Shown here: positions 13,363 through 20,112 of the stretch, in pieces
How the letters are laid out: each line of letters starts with the position of its first letter
Position numbering within the stretch: the stretch's first letter is position 1
Source of the DNA: a virus
DNA: 20,253 nt
IMG/VR virus record: IMGVR_UViG_3300022919_000086
Coordinates: 1 to 20,253 of that record
Direction: 5' to 3' (one strand)
Notes under the pieces: generated by a model
What the model saw: only the letters and a program-made list of their open reading frames with translations
Database searches by the model: none
Told to the model about the DNA's origin: nothing
Translations under genes and position numbers: made by a program

Positions 13363-16042
13363 GCCACCCGCTAACCTCCTGCGCACTTATTGCCGCCCCG
13401 CTATCATTAATCCTAATACGGTTATATAGTACGGGTGGCAGTATTCGTTTACTGTTGTAATCTTTCAGAGTTATGTAACCTAAACCATCTAAGCTGTATC
13501 TAAACCCATCCTCGTAACGAGTTCCGTTTATTACCCTGGTGTTGCCTTCCGCGATAATCACGACCTGAAACTGATTATATTTTTCTTCAAACATGCCTTT
13601 CATTACGCCTCCAAATTCTTGGGGAGTTTCTGCGCCGAATATTAAACCCGTCCATTCCATATTTTTAGGGTAGCCCTGAATAATTAAACCGTCCTGATCT
13701 AATGTTTCAATATAACCCCGGCTTAGCTTCACGGCGGACTGCAGCGCGAAATATTCCGCAATGTTCATCTGTAATTCGCACTCAAAATTAAAACGCGTTA
13801 AAATTGCTCCTGCAGGGTAAAACGTTTCTCCCTCGGTTATTATAGGCTCGCTGCCGAACTGCGTAATCGCGTTTTTACCATACAGATATTTAGTATTTTT
13901 AATCGGAAACGGGTTATCCAGTAATATTGTGGCCAATTCTGAATTATAGTAATTCTCTAAAATACGCTGTTTCGTAAATCGTAAATTACCGAAATTATCG
14001 CCGTCGTTTAATCCGCTGATTATTGTAAATCCTTCATCGGTTCTTAATTTCAACGCTATAGAGGTGTTTATAATATAAGTATACCTTGTATTCGCATCCA
14101 GCAAATCGAAAAATTCACGCCCTGTAATATCGCCTATAGGCTGCAATGTTAAATCCTGCCTTGTAACGCCTGTAACTACGTAATTACCCGCATTCGTAGT
14201 ATTCAGTATCTTAAATATGCTGCCCACAAAAATACCCAGCGTTACCCAGCTAAATGAGTTATCATTTTTAAGGCTTATTATCGGTATTGCTCCTGCCCTC
14301 GCAACAGTATGTATTAATTGTGATGTTTCGCTGCGTTCGCGTGTGCCTGAAAACTGTGTAACGTCAAGCATAACGATTTTATCATCATCCTGTGTGGCTG
14401 TGTCATCAGTAGTTTCATTGGCTTTATTCAGCATGTCCTGAATGTAGAACGGATCGCGGATAAACCCTATGGTTATATCACGCGTATCAGCAACCATATC
14501 GTTAGGGATATAGTTTTCACTTTCGCCGTGTACAATATCGAGCGTGTTACCCGTAGTAGATTCTTTTTGCGAGGCGTAATTTGTAAATGATATATTTACT
14601 GCGTTACAGGTGGTGCGCTCGTTTATAGATAACCGCCATGTGTCGTACTGTTGTACAGGGAAACTACCTATATTTACGCTCCTGTAAAAATCCTCTCGTA
14701 ATCCAAAAAACACCGTTCCGTTATTTATCTGATAATCTCCGTTTAACTCCGGTCGTATCTGTTTATCTAAAATATCTTTCATAGATACGTAAAACGGTCT
14801 GTCCAAACCACGCATTAACTGTGCATTGGTTATAAACTGGTCGTAAAACTCGCCGCCAAACTCAAAACGTGGTGCGCTAACAGGTAAACCTGAATTGGAT
14901 AACGTAACGTATTTTATGGCATCAATATAACGAACGGCATCGATTATGCTGTTATATGCTACCTCGCTACCTTTAATCGTGAATTTTGATGGGTAAAATG
15001 TATTTTTTGAAACAGCTATATCCGTGCCTGCTGCATGTATGAATACAAAATACAGGCATTCTCCTCTGTTTAAATCAGGTAACTGGATATCTGCTATAGT
15101 TCCGTTATATTCGTACGTCCTGCGGCTTGTATTCAATACGCCTGTATCGTATACGGTTATTCCGTTTGCGATATTAGCCGCCTTAAAATCATCAAAGCTT
15201 TCGCCATACACGCCTTTAAATATCCTGCCGCGTATCTGCATGTTCGTAGCAGGCGGAGATTCATTAGTCCACTCTGATTTAAGGTGTAGCTGTAGTGTAG
15301 CGGTTAAGCCGGTAAGATTTGAATCTGCCCTAAGAAATACGAAATTTTGCGGCGGTGTGTTATAATCTGAAACGCTGTTACCTCCTGCTGTATCGGTTTC
15401 ATTAACTAAATTAGTTAGGGACGCATCAATATCGCCTTTAGTAATGTTTTGTATAGCATTAAAAAAACCAGGTAAAATAGTATTACCCTGTGGCCCCAAT
15501 GGCTGAAATCCCAACGGCCTGTAACGCGATATAATTATTTCAGATGGATTAGTCCATTCTGATTCCTTAGTATAGGGCTTAGCAGGCATGTAAATTTTAT
15601 ACTTAGCACATGGCGTTATAGGCTCGCCTTTAAGGTTTACTGTAGAAAATAAATCTACAGTAGTTTCCATCGTTTCCTTAAACTTCGCCTCTATACTGTC
15701 CTGAATAACCGTGAACTCAAAAAATGTTTTACCGTCCGTATCGGGATCTATCATGTTTACGTTGCCCAGCACAATAATACCGTCGCCGTAATCGATGCTG
15801 ATTTTAACTTTAGCCTGATGCGATTGTAATTTCCAGTTCAGTAATAATAAGTCAAGGCAACCGTTCATTTTATCCGTTACCCGGTATTTAAAACCTGAAT
15901 CCCCGGCTGATTGCGTATCCCTGCCTTTCCTGCCATCATCCTGTTTTATAGAAAACGAAACGGCATCAGCCCCCTGCGGTTCTTCAATTTCACGAATACC
16001 GTGACCGGAAGTTATAAAGTCGAGATATATTCTTAATGCCAT
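13340..16042 (-). CDS. Large putative tail protein (900 aa)
   Basis: The longest gene in the window. There is no signal peptide, membrane helix or enzyme motif that I can see. The N-terminal 120 residues (DGRKGRDTQSAGDSGFKYRV; IDYGDGIIVLGNVNMIDPD) have the beta-rich look of phage tail or baseplate hub domains. The middle is a long series of beta-rich stretches with many Asn, Thr and Asp, and the C-terminal 150 residues (ECELQMNIAEYFALQSAVKL; QFQVVIIAEGNTRVINGTRY) are again beta-rich. Size and strand, in line with the tail genes beyond the inserted block, favour a tail-tip or baseplate component. No upstream -7 box was found on the minus strand. It ends in TGA. Confidence 0.6.
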   Translation of the reverse strand: MALRIYLDFITSGHGIREIEEPQGADAVSFSIKQDDGRKGRDTQSAGDSGFKYRVTDKMNGCLDLLLLNWKLQSHQAKVKISIDYGDGIIVLGNVNMIDPDTDGKTFFEFTVIQDSIEAKFKETMETTVDLFSTVNLKGEPITPCAKYKIYMPAKPYTKESEWTNPSEIIISRYRPLGFQPLGPQGNTILPGFFNAIQNITKGDIDASLTNLVNETDTAGGNSVSDYNTPPQNFVFLRADSNLTGLTATLQLHLKSEWTNESPPATNMQIRGRIFKGVYGESFDDFKAANIANGITVYDTGVLNTSRRTYEYNGTIADIQLPDLNRGECLYFVFIHAAGTDIAVSKNTFYPSKFTIKGSEVAYNSIIDAVRYIDAIKYVTLSNSGLPVSAPRFEFGGEFYDQFITNAQLMRGLDRPFYVSMKDILDKQIRPELNGDYQINNGTVFFGLREDFYRSVNIGSFPVQQYDTWRLSINERTTCNAVNISFTNYASQKESTTGNTLDIVHGESENYIPNDMVADTRDITIGFIRDPFYIQDMLNKANETTDDTATQDDDKIVMLDVTQFSGTRERSETSQLIHTVARAGAIPIISLKNDNSFSWVTLGIFVGSIFKILNTTNAGNYVVTGVTRQDLTLQPIGDITGREFFDLLDANTRYTYIINTSIALKLRTDEGFTIISGLNDGDNFGNLRFTKQRILENYYNSELATILLDNPFPIKNTKYLYGKNAITQFGSEPIITEGETFYPAGAILTRFNFECELQMNIAEYFALQSAVKLSRGYIETLDQDGLIIQGYPKNMEWTGLIFGAETPQEFGGVMKGMFEEKYNQFQVVIIAEGNTRVINGTRYEDGFRYSLDGLGYITLKDYNSKRILPPVLYNRIRINDSGAAISAQEVSGWLNLYAVR

Positions 16043-16067
16043 GTGGTAAAAGTAATAAATTTATTTG

Positions 16068-16075
16068 TATGTTTG
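16068..16075 (+). promoter_or_regulatory. -7 box of a possible small RNA
   Basis: TATGTTTG matches TAnnTTTG. It sits in the divergent gap between the 900-aa gene and the SPFH gene. The sequence around it (TTGTATGTTTGTAGT) is nearly repeated at the second promoter 117 bases on (TTGTATGTTTGTGGT). Transcription from here would run into the terminator at 16129-16161. Confidence 0.5.
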
Positions 16076-16161
16076 TAGTCTATTAAATGGGTTTGATAGG
16101 TCATAATTTTGGTTCGGTTTTTTAGGGATACAGATATTTTTTAAATGTCTGTATTTTTTTT
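16076..16161 (+). ncRNA. Candidate small RNA of about 80 nt
   Basis: The stretch between the -7 box at 16068-16075 and the T-tract ending at 16161 holds no open frame of useful length, only a terminator hairpin at its 3' end. A promoter and terminator enclosing a non-coding stretch define a possible short transcript starting near 16082. It could instead be a leftover or attenuated leader for the SPFH gene, since a second promoter follows at once. Confidence 0.35.
16129..16161 (+). terminator. Intrinsic terminator upstream of the SPFH promoter
   Basis: TACAGATATTT (16129-16139) and AAATGTCTGTA (16143-16153) pair over 11 bp, counting one G-U wobble, with a 3-nt loop, followed by eight T (16154-16161). 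It would stop transcription from the first promoter before the second one at 16185-16192. Confidence 0.75.
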
Positions 16162-16184
16162 GTGAAATAATGAAGTATAAGTTG

Positions 16185-16192
16185 TATGTTTG
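16185..16192 (+). promoter_or_regulatory. Bacteroidota-type -7 box of the SPFH transcript
   Basis: TATGTTTG matches TAnnTTTG. A TTTTG ends at 16162, 22 nt before it, near the place of a -33 element. Transcription would start near 16199, within an 11-bp dyad (ACGGT, T, ACCGT at 16197-16207) that could be an operator. Confidence 0.6.
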
Positions 16193-16197
16193 TGGTA

Positions 16198-16284
16198 CGG
16201 TTACCGTCTCACTATACGTAACATCAAAAAATTATACGAGCCCGTATATGAAGTAGAAGTGAGACGCTACCGATTATACGGGCT
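16198..16284 (+). ncRNA. Structured 5' leader with interleaved repeats (predicted pseudoknot or switch), copy 1
   Basis: Four segments in the order A-B-A'-B'. A is CGTCTCAC (16205-16212) and A' is GTGAGACG (16259-16266), a perfect 8-bp pair extended by CGGT (16198-16201) with ACCG (16269-16272). B is AGCCCGTATA (16239-16248) and B' is TATACGGGCT (16275-16284), a perfect 10-bp pair. The crossing order predicts an H-type pseudoknot or two exclusive folds. B can also fold locally: TATACG (16233-16238), AGCC, CGTATA (16243-16248) is a perfect tetraloop hairpin, and TATACG occurs again at 16213-16218. B' is followed by a T-rich run, and the ATG is at 16309. No known family is recognised. Confidence 0.7.
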
Positions 16285-16308
16285 TTGTTATTTAAAACTT
16301 TATTTATT

Positions 16309-17277
16309 ATGGTAACAATTATTTTATTAGTCATTTTCTTGATTATCTGGGGAGCTTTTGTAGCTCAAAAACGTTTCAAAATTTTATCTACTCAGGCTAT
16401 TGCCGATGCGAATGTTAGGGGCGGGTATCGTGAGGAAACCAAATTCAACTATAAACCCATCGTTTTACTTATCGTTGGCTTGTTATTTATTTTCCTGCAA
16501 CCGTATTCAATGAAAAAAATCGAAGCCGGATATAAAGGTTTGCGTGTAAACCTTGTGGGCGATAATCGCGGCGCATCGAATATAGAGGAAGTTTCTGGGC
16601 TGATACTTTATAATTCCTATACCGAGGAATTGCAGCAAATACCTTTAGACCAGCATCATATTGATTACGGTAAAAGCGTTATAGTTGCTAAAGGCGGTTT
16701 TGCGTGTGATATTAGCCCGGCATTTAACTATTCTGTAAAATCCCCTATGGCTGCCGATATGTTTACTAACCTGCGTTCTACTTATAAGACAGGAGGGCTT
16801 AAAGCCGTTGAACAGGGGTGGCTAAAAAATGCTATTTTAGGCGCAGTCAACGATGTGGCTAATACTTATCCAATTGAGGATATATTCAATAACCGTTCTT
16901 TATTTGAGGCAGCTATTATTGTTGAAGCTAACAAGCGTGTTGGTAAATGGTTCGAAATAAGCCAGCTTAAAACAAATATACAGCCCCCACGAAGCATTGC
17001 TGAAAGTATAGAAGCTAAAGCAAAAGCCACGCAGGACGCTATAACGAGCGCAGCACAAGCAAGTGCAGCAAGAGCAGATAAAGAACGCATCGTTGCGCTG
17101 GCACAAGCTGATAGCGCTAAAACAGTAATAAAAGCTCTTGCAGAAGCGAAGGCTGTTCAGTTGAAGGAGCAGAAACTAACGCCGCTTTATATTGAGTACA
17201 TGAAAATACAAAAATGGGATGGAGTACTCCCAACTACAACTACTGGCGGTGCAGGTACTTTCGTAAACATTAAATAA
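16309..17277 (+). CDS. SPFH-domain (prohibitin-like) membrane protein
   Basis: A 322-aa protein from the ATG at 16309. A TTG at 16285 would add eight residues but would lie in the leader just after B'. Two hydrophobic segments (residues 2-18 and 50-65) anchor it, followed by a prohibitin/SPFH domain from about 68 to 235 (KKIEAGYKGLRVNLVGDNRG; FNYSVKSPMAADMFTNL). An Ala/Lys/Glu-rich coiled coil follows at about 234-292 (SIEAKAKATQDAITSAAQAS), and a GTFVNIK end. SPFH proteins form large membrane rings; the bacterial members HflK/HflC control FtsH protease. In a phage it might shield or redirect a host membrane protease, or act in superinfection exclusion, which is inference. It stands alone behind its own promoter and structured leader. 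Confidence 0.85.
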   Translation: MVTIILLVIFLIIWGAFVAQKRFKILSTQAIADANVRGGYREETKFNYKPIVLLIVGLLFIFLQPYSMKKIEAGYKGLRVNLVGDNRGASNIEEVSGLILYNSYTEELQQIPLDQHHIDYGKSVIVAKGGFACDISPAFNYSVKSPMAADMFTNLRSTYKTGGLKAVEQGWLKNAILGAVNDVANTYPIEDIFNNRSLFEAAIIVEANKRVGKWFEISQLKTNIQPPRSIAESIEAKAKATQDAITSAAQASAARADKERIVALAQADSAKTVIKALAEAKAVQLKEQKLTPLYIEYMKIQKWDGVLPTTTTGGAGTFVNIK

Positions 17278-17314
17278 TTTTTCACAAAAACCATTTATAA
17301 TTAAAATAAATAAT

Positions 17315-17322
17315 TATATTTG
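17315..17322 (+). promoter_or_regulatory. Bacteroidota-type -7 box of the small membrane protein operon
   Basis: TATATTTG matches TAnnTTTG fully, 38 nt after the SPFH stop. Transcription would begin near 17329, right at the structured leader. No clear -33 motif was seen. Confidence 0.6.
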
Positions 17323-17331
17323 CAATGCAGA

Positions 17332-17412
17332 CCGCTACCTGCGCAAACTCATAAGTCTTGAATGACTAACAGAGAAACCTCATAGAATGCTGTAGCGGCT
17401 TTTATGGGGTTT
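17332..17412 (+). ncRNA. Structured 5' leader with interleaved repeats (predicted pseudoknot or switch), copy 2
   Basis: The same A-B-A'-B' order as the leader at 16198-16284. A is CCGCTAC (17332-17338) and A' is GTAGCGG (17392-17398), a perfect 7-bp pair. B is AAACCTCATA (17375-17384) and B' is TATGGGGTTT (17403-17412), a 10-bp pair with one U-G wobble. It begins 10 nt after the -7 box, and B' ends 20 nt before the ATG at 17433 (24 nt in copy 1). The segments differ in sequence from copy 1, so the arrangement, not the sequence, is shared. Small local repeats (GCAG/CTGC at 17327-17342 and AGTC/GACT at 17354-17367) may add side hairpins. A T-rich stretch follows A'. Confidence 0.65.
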
Positions 17413-17432
17413 TCTTTTTATATTTTATTATT

Positions 17433-17669
17433 ATGAAAAAACTAAAATACACAATGATTATAAACATGATTATATACTGGTCTGTTTATATTTTAAAGTC
17501 TTTTATTCAATGGGATTTACAAAACCCATTTCAATGGATTTTAGATTTGCCTTATAATGAAGATTTAAGAACATTAGTCTTAGTCGCTTTATTTTTCGAT
17601 ATAATAGCAATTAGGTTTATGGTAGTCGAAATATCTTTTCAGCATTATTTAAACAAACCGAAATCATGA
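17433..17669 (+). CDS. Small membrane protein (78 aa)
   Basis: A 78-aa protein with two membrane helices, at about residues 8-24 (MIINMIIYWSVYILKSF) and 48-66 (LVLVALFFDIIAIRFMVVE), joined by an aromatic, polar loop (QWDLQNPFQWILDLPYNEDL). It is the first gene behind the second structured leader. Its stop overlaps the cupin start (ATGA at 17666-17669). Small size and topology fit a holin-like, immunity or superinfection-exclusion protein, but I recognise no family. Sharing a leader type with the SPFH gene hints that the two membrane proteins are produced under the same condition. Confidence 0.6.
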   Translation: MKKLKYTMIINMIIYWSVYILKSFIQWDLQNPFQWILDLPYNEDLRTLVLVALFFDIIAIRFMVVEISFQHYLNKPKS

Positions 17670-18073
17670 ACCTAACCACCCACCGCGAAACGCTATCCCC
17701 GGCATTCAATAAATTACATATCGAGGGGTTGCCTTTCAATGCTTCATTTAATCATTTTACTGAACCTGATACAGGCGACCCTCATGACCATCCGTTTAAT
17801 TTCGTAACCCATATAATTAAAGGCAGTTATATTGAAAGGATATATGATACTCGTGGTAATTTTTATACTATAACACGCACTTTAGGTTCGTTTCATTATG
17901 TATCTGCCGATACTATACATAAAATAATCAAAATACCCGAGGGCGAATGCTATACCTTAATGATACCTGAACTTAAAATACGTGAGCCGCGCTTTTGGAG
18001 GTTCGAAAACGGTAAGGCATACAGCAGGCAATGGAATGAGGAAGAATTTAAACTATATGAGATTAATAAATAG
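17666..18073 (+). CDS. Cupin-fold protein
   Basis: A 135-aa protein with the layout of a small cupin. The first metal-binding motif is PHDHPFNFVTHIIKGSYIE (residues 39-57), giving His40, His42 and Glu57; the second supplies His85 in SADTIHKI. A PEGECYTLMIPE segment and an aromatic end (REPRFWRFENGKAYSRQW) follow. These residues would hold one metal ion inside a beta barrel. Cupins of this size in phages are mostly of unknown substrate; dioxygenase, isomerase or sugar-binding roles are all possible. It is coupled to the small membrane gene by an ATGA overlap. It ends in TAG. Confidence 0.75.
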   Translation: MNLTTHRETLSPAFNKLHIEGLPFNASFNHFTEPDTGDPHDHPFNFVTHIIKGSYIERIYDTRGNFYTITRTLGSFHYVSADTIHKIIKIPEGECYTLMIPELKIREPRFWRFENGKAYSRQWNEEEFKLYEINK

Positions 18074-18078
18074 AAGTT

Positions 18079-18474
18079 ATGATAAACTGGATTAAAAAAT
18101 TATTAGGTATTAAACCTAAAAAAGCAGACTCACCACGAAAATTTGTTTATGGAAGGAAACCTGGTGCTAACGGCGTTTACCCTCGATATGAGTTTACATC
18201 AACAGGAGCTTATAAAGCAAAGCTTCCTGAATACAATTGGAATCCTGGTGTGGTTTCGCTAAATAACCAATCTGCCTACATTCCAGATAATTCAACACAA
18301 ACGGATTACGGGAATTCTTTAGATCTAATCCCCTCACATTTCGATACCGGTTTCGGCGGTGGCGATTACAGCGGATCGGGCGCAGGAGGTAGCTGGGATG
18401 ACAGCGGCAGTTCTTCCTCTGATTATTCAAGTTACGATTCAGGCAGTTCGGATTCTTATTCATCTAACGATTAA
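18079..18474 (+). CDS. Protein with Gly/Ser/Asp-rich tail, unknown
   Basis: A 131-aa protein. The N-terminus (MINWIKKLLGIKPKK) is an amphipathic, basic stretch that may touch the membrane. The middle is Tyr/Asn/Pro-rich (GRKPGANGVYPRYEFTSTG). The last 45 residues are low-complexity Gly, then Ser/Asp/Tyr (FGGGDYSGSGAGGSWDDSGS), likely disordered. Short proteins with this N-terminal start and GS-rich end are frequent in phages and bacteria, without known function. It lies 5 nt after the cupin stop and 5 nt before the next start. Confidence 0.6.
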   Translation: MINWIKKLLGIKPKKADSPRKFVYGRKPGANGVYPRYEFTSTGAYKAKLPEYNWNPGVVSLNNQSAYIPDNSTQTDYGNSLDLIPSHFDTGFGGGDYSGSGAGGSWDDSGSSSSDYSSYDSGSSDSYSSND

Positions 18475-18478
18475 AACA

Positions 18479-18769
18479 ATGATCCACTACAACGACCCAA
18501 AATACCAACAGGAACGCGCTAATGTAAAGCCGTTGAGTGTTGAGGAAATTCAGCAATGCATCGACGGTATTAACCAGCTTATACATAACACCAGGGAATA
18601 CACCCCCTACTCTCAGGATTTATCTATAATCGCTAATCTACAACGCCTAATATGGGATTACGAAAACCTGCAGCACATGAGGGAAACATACGAAGCCGCA
18701 TTGAAAAATCAGTATAATGAAGGTTTTGAAAAGGGACACGCGTATGCGGTTAATACTTACATAAAATAA
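18479..18769 (+). CDS. Helical protein, unknown (96 aa)
   Basis: A 96-aa helical, charged protein: MIHYNDPKYQQERANVKPLS, then VEEIQQCIDGINQLIHNTRE, then a helix with ENLQHMRETYEAALKNQYNE and FEKGHAYAVNTYIK. I start it at the ATG at 18479, 5 nt after the previous stop; an upstream ATG in the same frame at 18359 lies inside the neighbouring gene in another frame and would add hydrophobic sequence made only of that gene read out of frame. A coiled-coil dimer is plausible. No family recognised. Confidence 0.6.
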   Translation: MIHYNDPKYQQERANVKPLSVEEIQQCIDGINQLIHNTREYTPYSQDLSIIANLQRLIWDYENLQHMRETYEAALKNQYNEGFEKGHAYAVNTYIK

Positions 18770-18782
18770 AAACCAAAATATT

Positions 18783-20051
18783 ATGAGAAACATTAAAGAT
18801 TTAAAACCGAATGAGTGCATAAAAATTAGCACTAAGAAGGAGGCGTGTAAATTAGTTAAGATACTTAACGAGTCTGGGCTTAAAAGATCAAGTGGGGAAA
18901 AGATAACATTTAAGTGGATATGGGATGAAAAATACCCATATTTATCAACCCAACTCGGCTATGTTGATATTTATAACAATCCACCCGGCATAATAATCTC
19001 CACCTCCGAATTCCTACCCAAAAAACACAAACGTAAAAAACAGCTTTATAACGGCGTAATGGAAAATACGCACGATATACAGGCGTTGCAATCGGCTTTT
19101 AAAATATTAGCTGATAAGGTTGATTCCCTGCCTATTGCTTTGCGTAATGATGAAGGTGTAATTAAACTACATATACCAGGGCTTAAGCTTGAAGATTCTG
19201 TTACCATAACTCCCGAAGCGTTATTATTCGAGCCTGCCGGTAAACCTGAGCCGTTAACTGAATTGCCTGAAAATTGGTATATATCCGTAAATAATCGAAA
19301 TCGGGATATTATAGAAAAATGGCGTTCAGGACTTGAATCGCTCAGAAATAAAACTCTGAGTTATGGGCTTTACGTCAATCAATCAGGCAGAGGTTTTTCA
19401 GGTATACCCGAATCTACCGAAATATCCACCGAAGATTTTAAACGCTTAGTGCTTAAGGAAAATGTTTTGGAGGTGGGTAAGTGGTATAAAAGAAAACAGG
19501 GCTGCCTATTTTTATTTAGTGGTAAATATGATAAAACAGATAATTTACCTATGGGATGTGGGTTTATAGTGGGCAAAGAATTTGTTTCGTGTGATACTGA
19601 TACAGGATGGGGTTTATCTGAAGGAGATAGCTGGATTATTGCCAGTAATAAAGAGGTTGAAGCCGCTTTAATAAACGAGGCTAAAAAGCGTGAGTTTAAA
19701 GATAATATAGAAATGATGTCTAACGGATCTAAAGTTTATTTAAGCGAAGATAACGGCTGCTTTGAGTTAAGCGGTAATTGCCTTTGGTTCGGTGGTTACA
19801 TTATATTCAGAAACGGCATCTGGGCAGAAATAATTGAGCCTGTTAAAGAAGAAATTGATTGGAGTAAACCGGGGTTATACATAAGTATAAACGGTTATTT
19901 AGTTCAATCGACAGGAGTTAATGATTTAGAAGCTTTCGAGGGTATAACTGTCACAGGAAATGATAAACAGAGACAATGGGAATTCTCTAAATACTGGCAT
20001 AAATCGCTTTTCGATTTATATACAGGCGAACCCATAACATTATCAAATTAG
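18783..20051 (+). CDS. Multi-module phage protein, unknown (422 aa)
   Basis: A 422-aa protein made of several small modules. Residues 1-75 (DLKPNECIKISTKKEACKLV; DIYNNPPGIIISTSEFL) resemble a module found in small phage proteins. A coiled region with DIQALQSAFKILADKVDSL follows at about 95-115, then an ENWYISVNNRNRDIIEKWR module (161-190) and a WYKRKQGCLFLFSGKYD module (232-300). The C-terminal part repeats a similar beta pattern (SKVYLSEDNGCFELSGN) and ends GEPITLSN. No catalytic or DNA-binding motif is clear. Such mosaics occur in phages as accessory genes. It is the last gene of the operon, 14 nt after its neighbour, and ends in TAG just before a terminator. Confidence 0.55.
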   Translation: MRNIKDLKPNECIKISTKKEACKLVKILNESGLKRSSGEKITFKWIWDEKYPYLSTQLGYVDIYNNPPGIIISTSEFLPKKHKRKKQLYNGVMENTHDIQALQSAFKILADKVDSLPIALRNDEGVIKLHIPGLKLEDSVTITPEALLFEPAGKPEPLTELPENWYISVNNRNRDIIEKWRSGLESLRNKTLSYGLYVNQSGRGFSGIPESTEISTEDFKRLVLKENVLEVGKWYKRKQGCLFLFSGKYDKTDNLPMGCGFIVGKEFVSCDTDTGWGLSEGDSWIIASNKEVEAALINEAKKREFKDNIEMMSNGSKVYLSEDNGCFELSGNCLWFGGYIIFRNGIWAEIIEPVKEEIDWSKPGLYISINGYLVQSTGVNDLEAFEGITVTGNDKQRQWEFSKYWHKSLFDLYTGEPITLSN

Positions 20052-20079
20052 ATCACTTTGCCGAGTTGAATTTAATTTT

Positions 20080-20111
20080 AAAAGCCAGTAACATAATATT
20101 ACTGGCTTTTT
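20080..20111. terminator. Bidirectional intrinsic terminator
   Basis: AAAAGCCAGTAA (20080-20091) and TTACTGGCTTTT (20099-20110) form a perfect 12-bp stem with a 7-nt loop, followed by T on the plus strand and by T (from the A-run) on the minus strand. It ends the plus-strand block and also the minus-strand frame that stops at 20113. Confidence 0.85.
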
Positions 20112-20112
20112 C

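Noticed and set aside
16205-16284. Copy 1 leader as a known pseudoknot riboswitch (SAM-II or preQ1 class)
   Set aside because: Stem and loop lengths and spacing to the ATG do not fit those compact folds as I know them, and the downstream gene is unrelated to their pathways.
16285-16308. TTG at 16285 as the SPFH start
   Set aside because: It falls immediately after B' in the leader and adds eight residues without family support; the ATG at 16309 has the usual AT-rich context.
18359-18478. Upstream ATG at 18359 as start of the 96-aa gene
   Set aside because: The extra 40 residues are the neighbouring Ser/Gly/Asp-rich gene read in another frame; the ATG at 18479 gives normal spacing.
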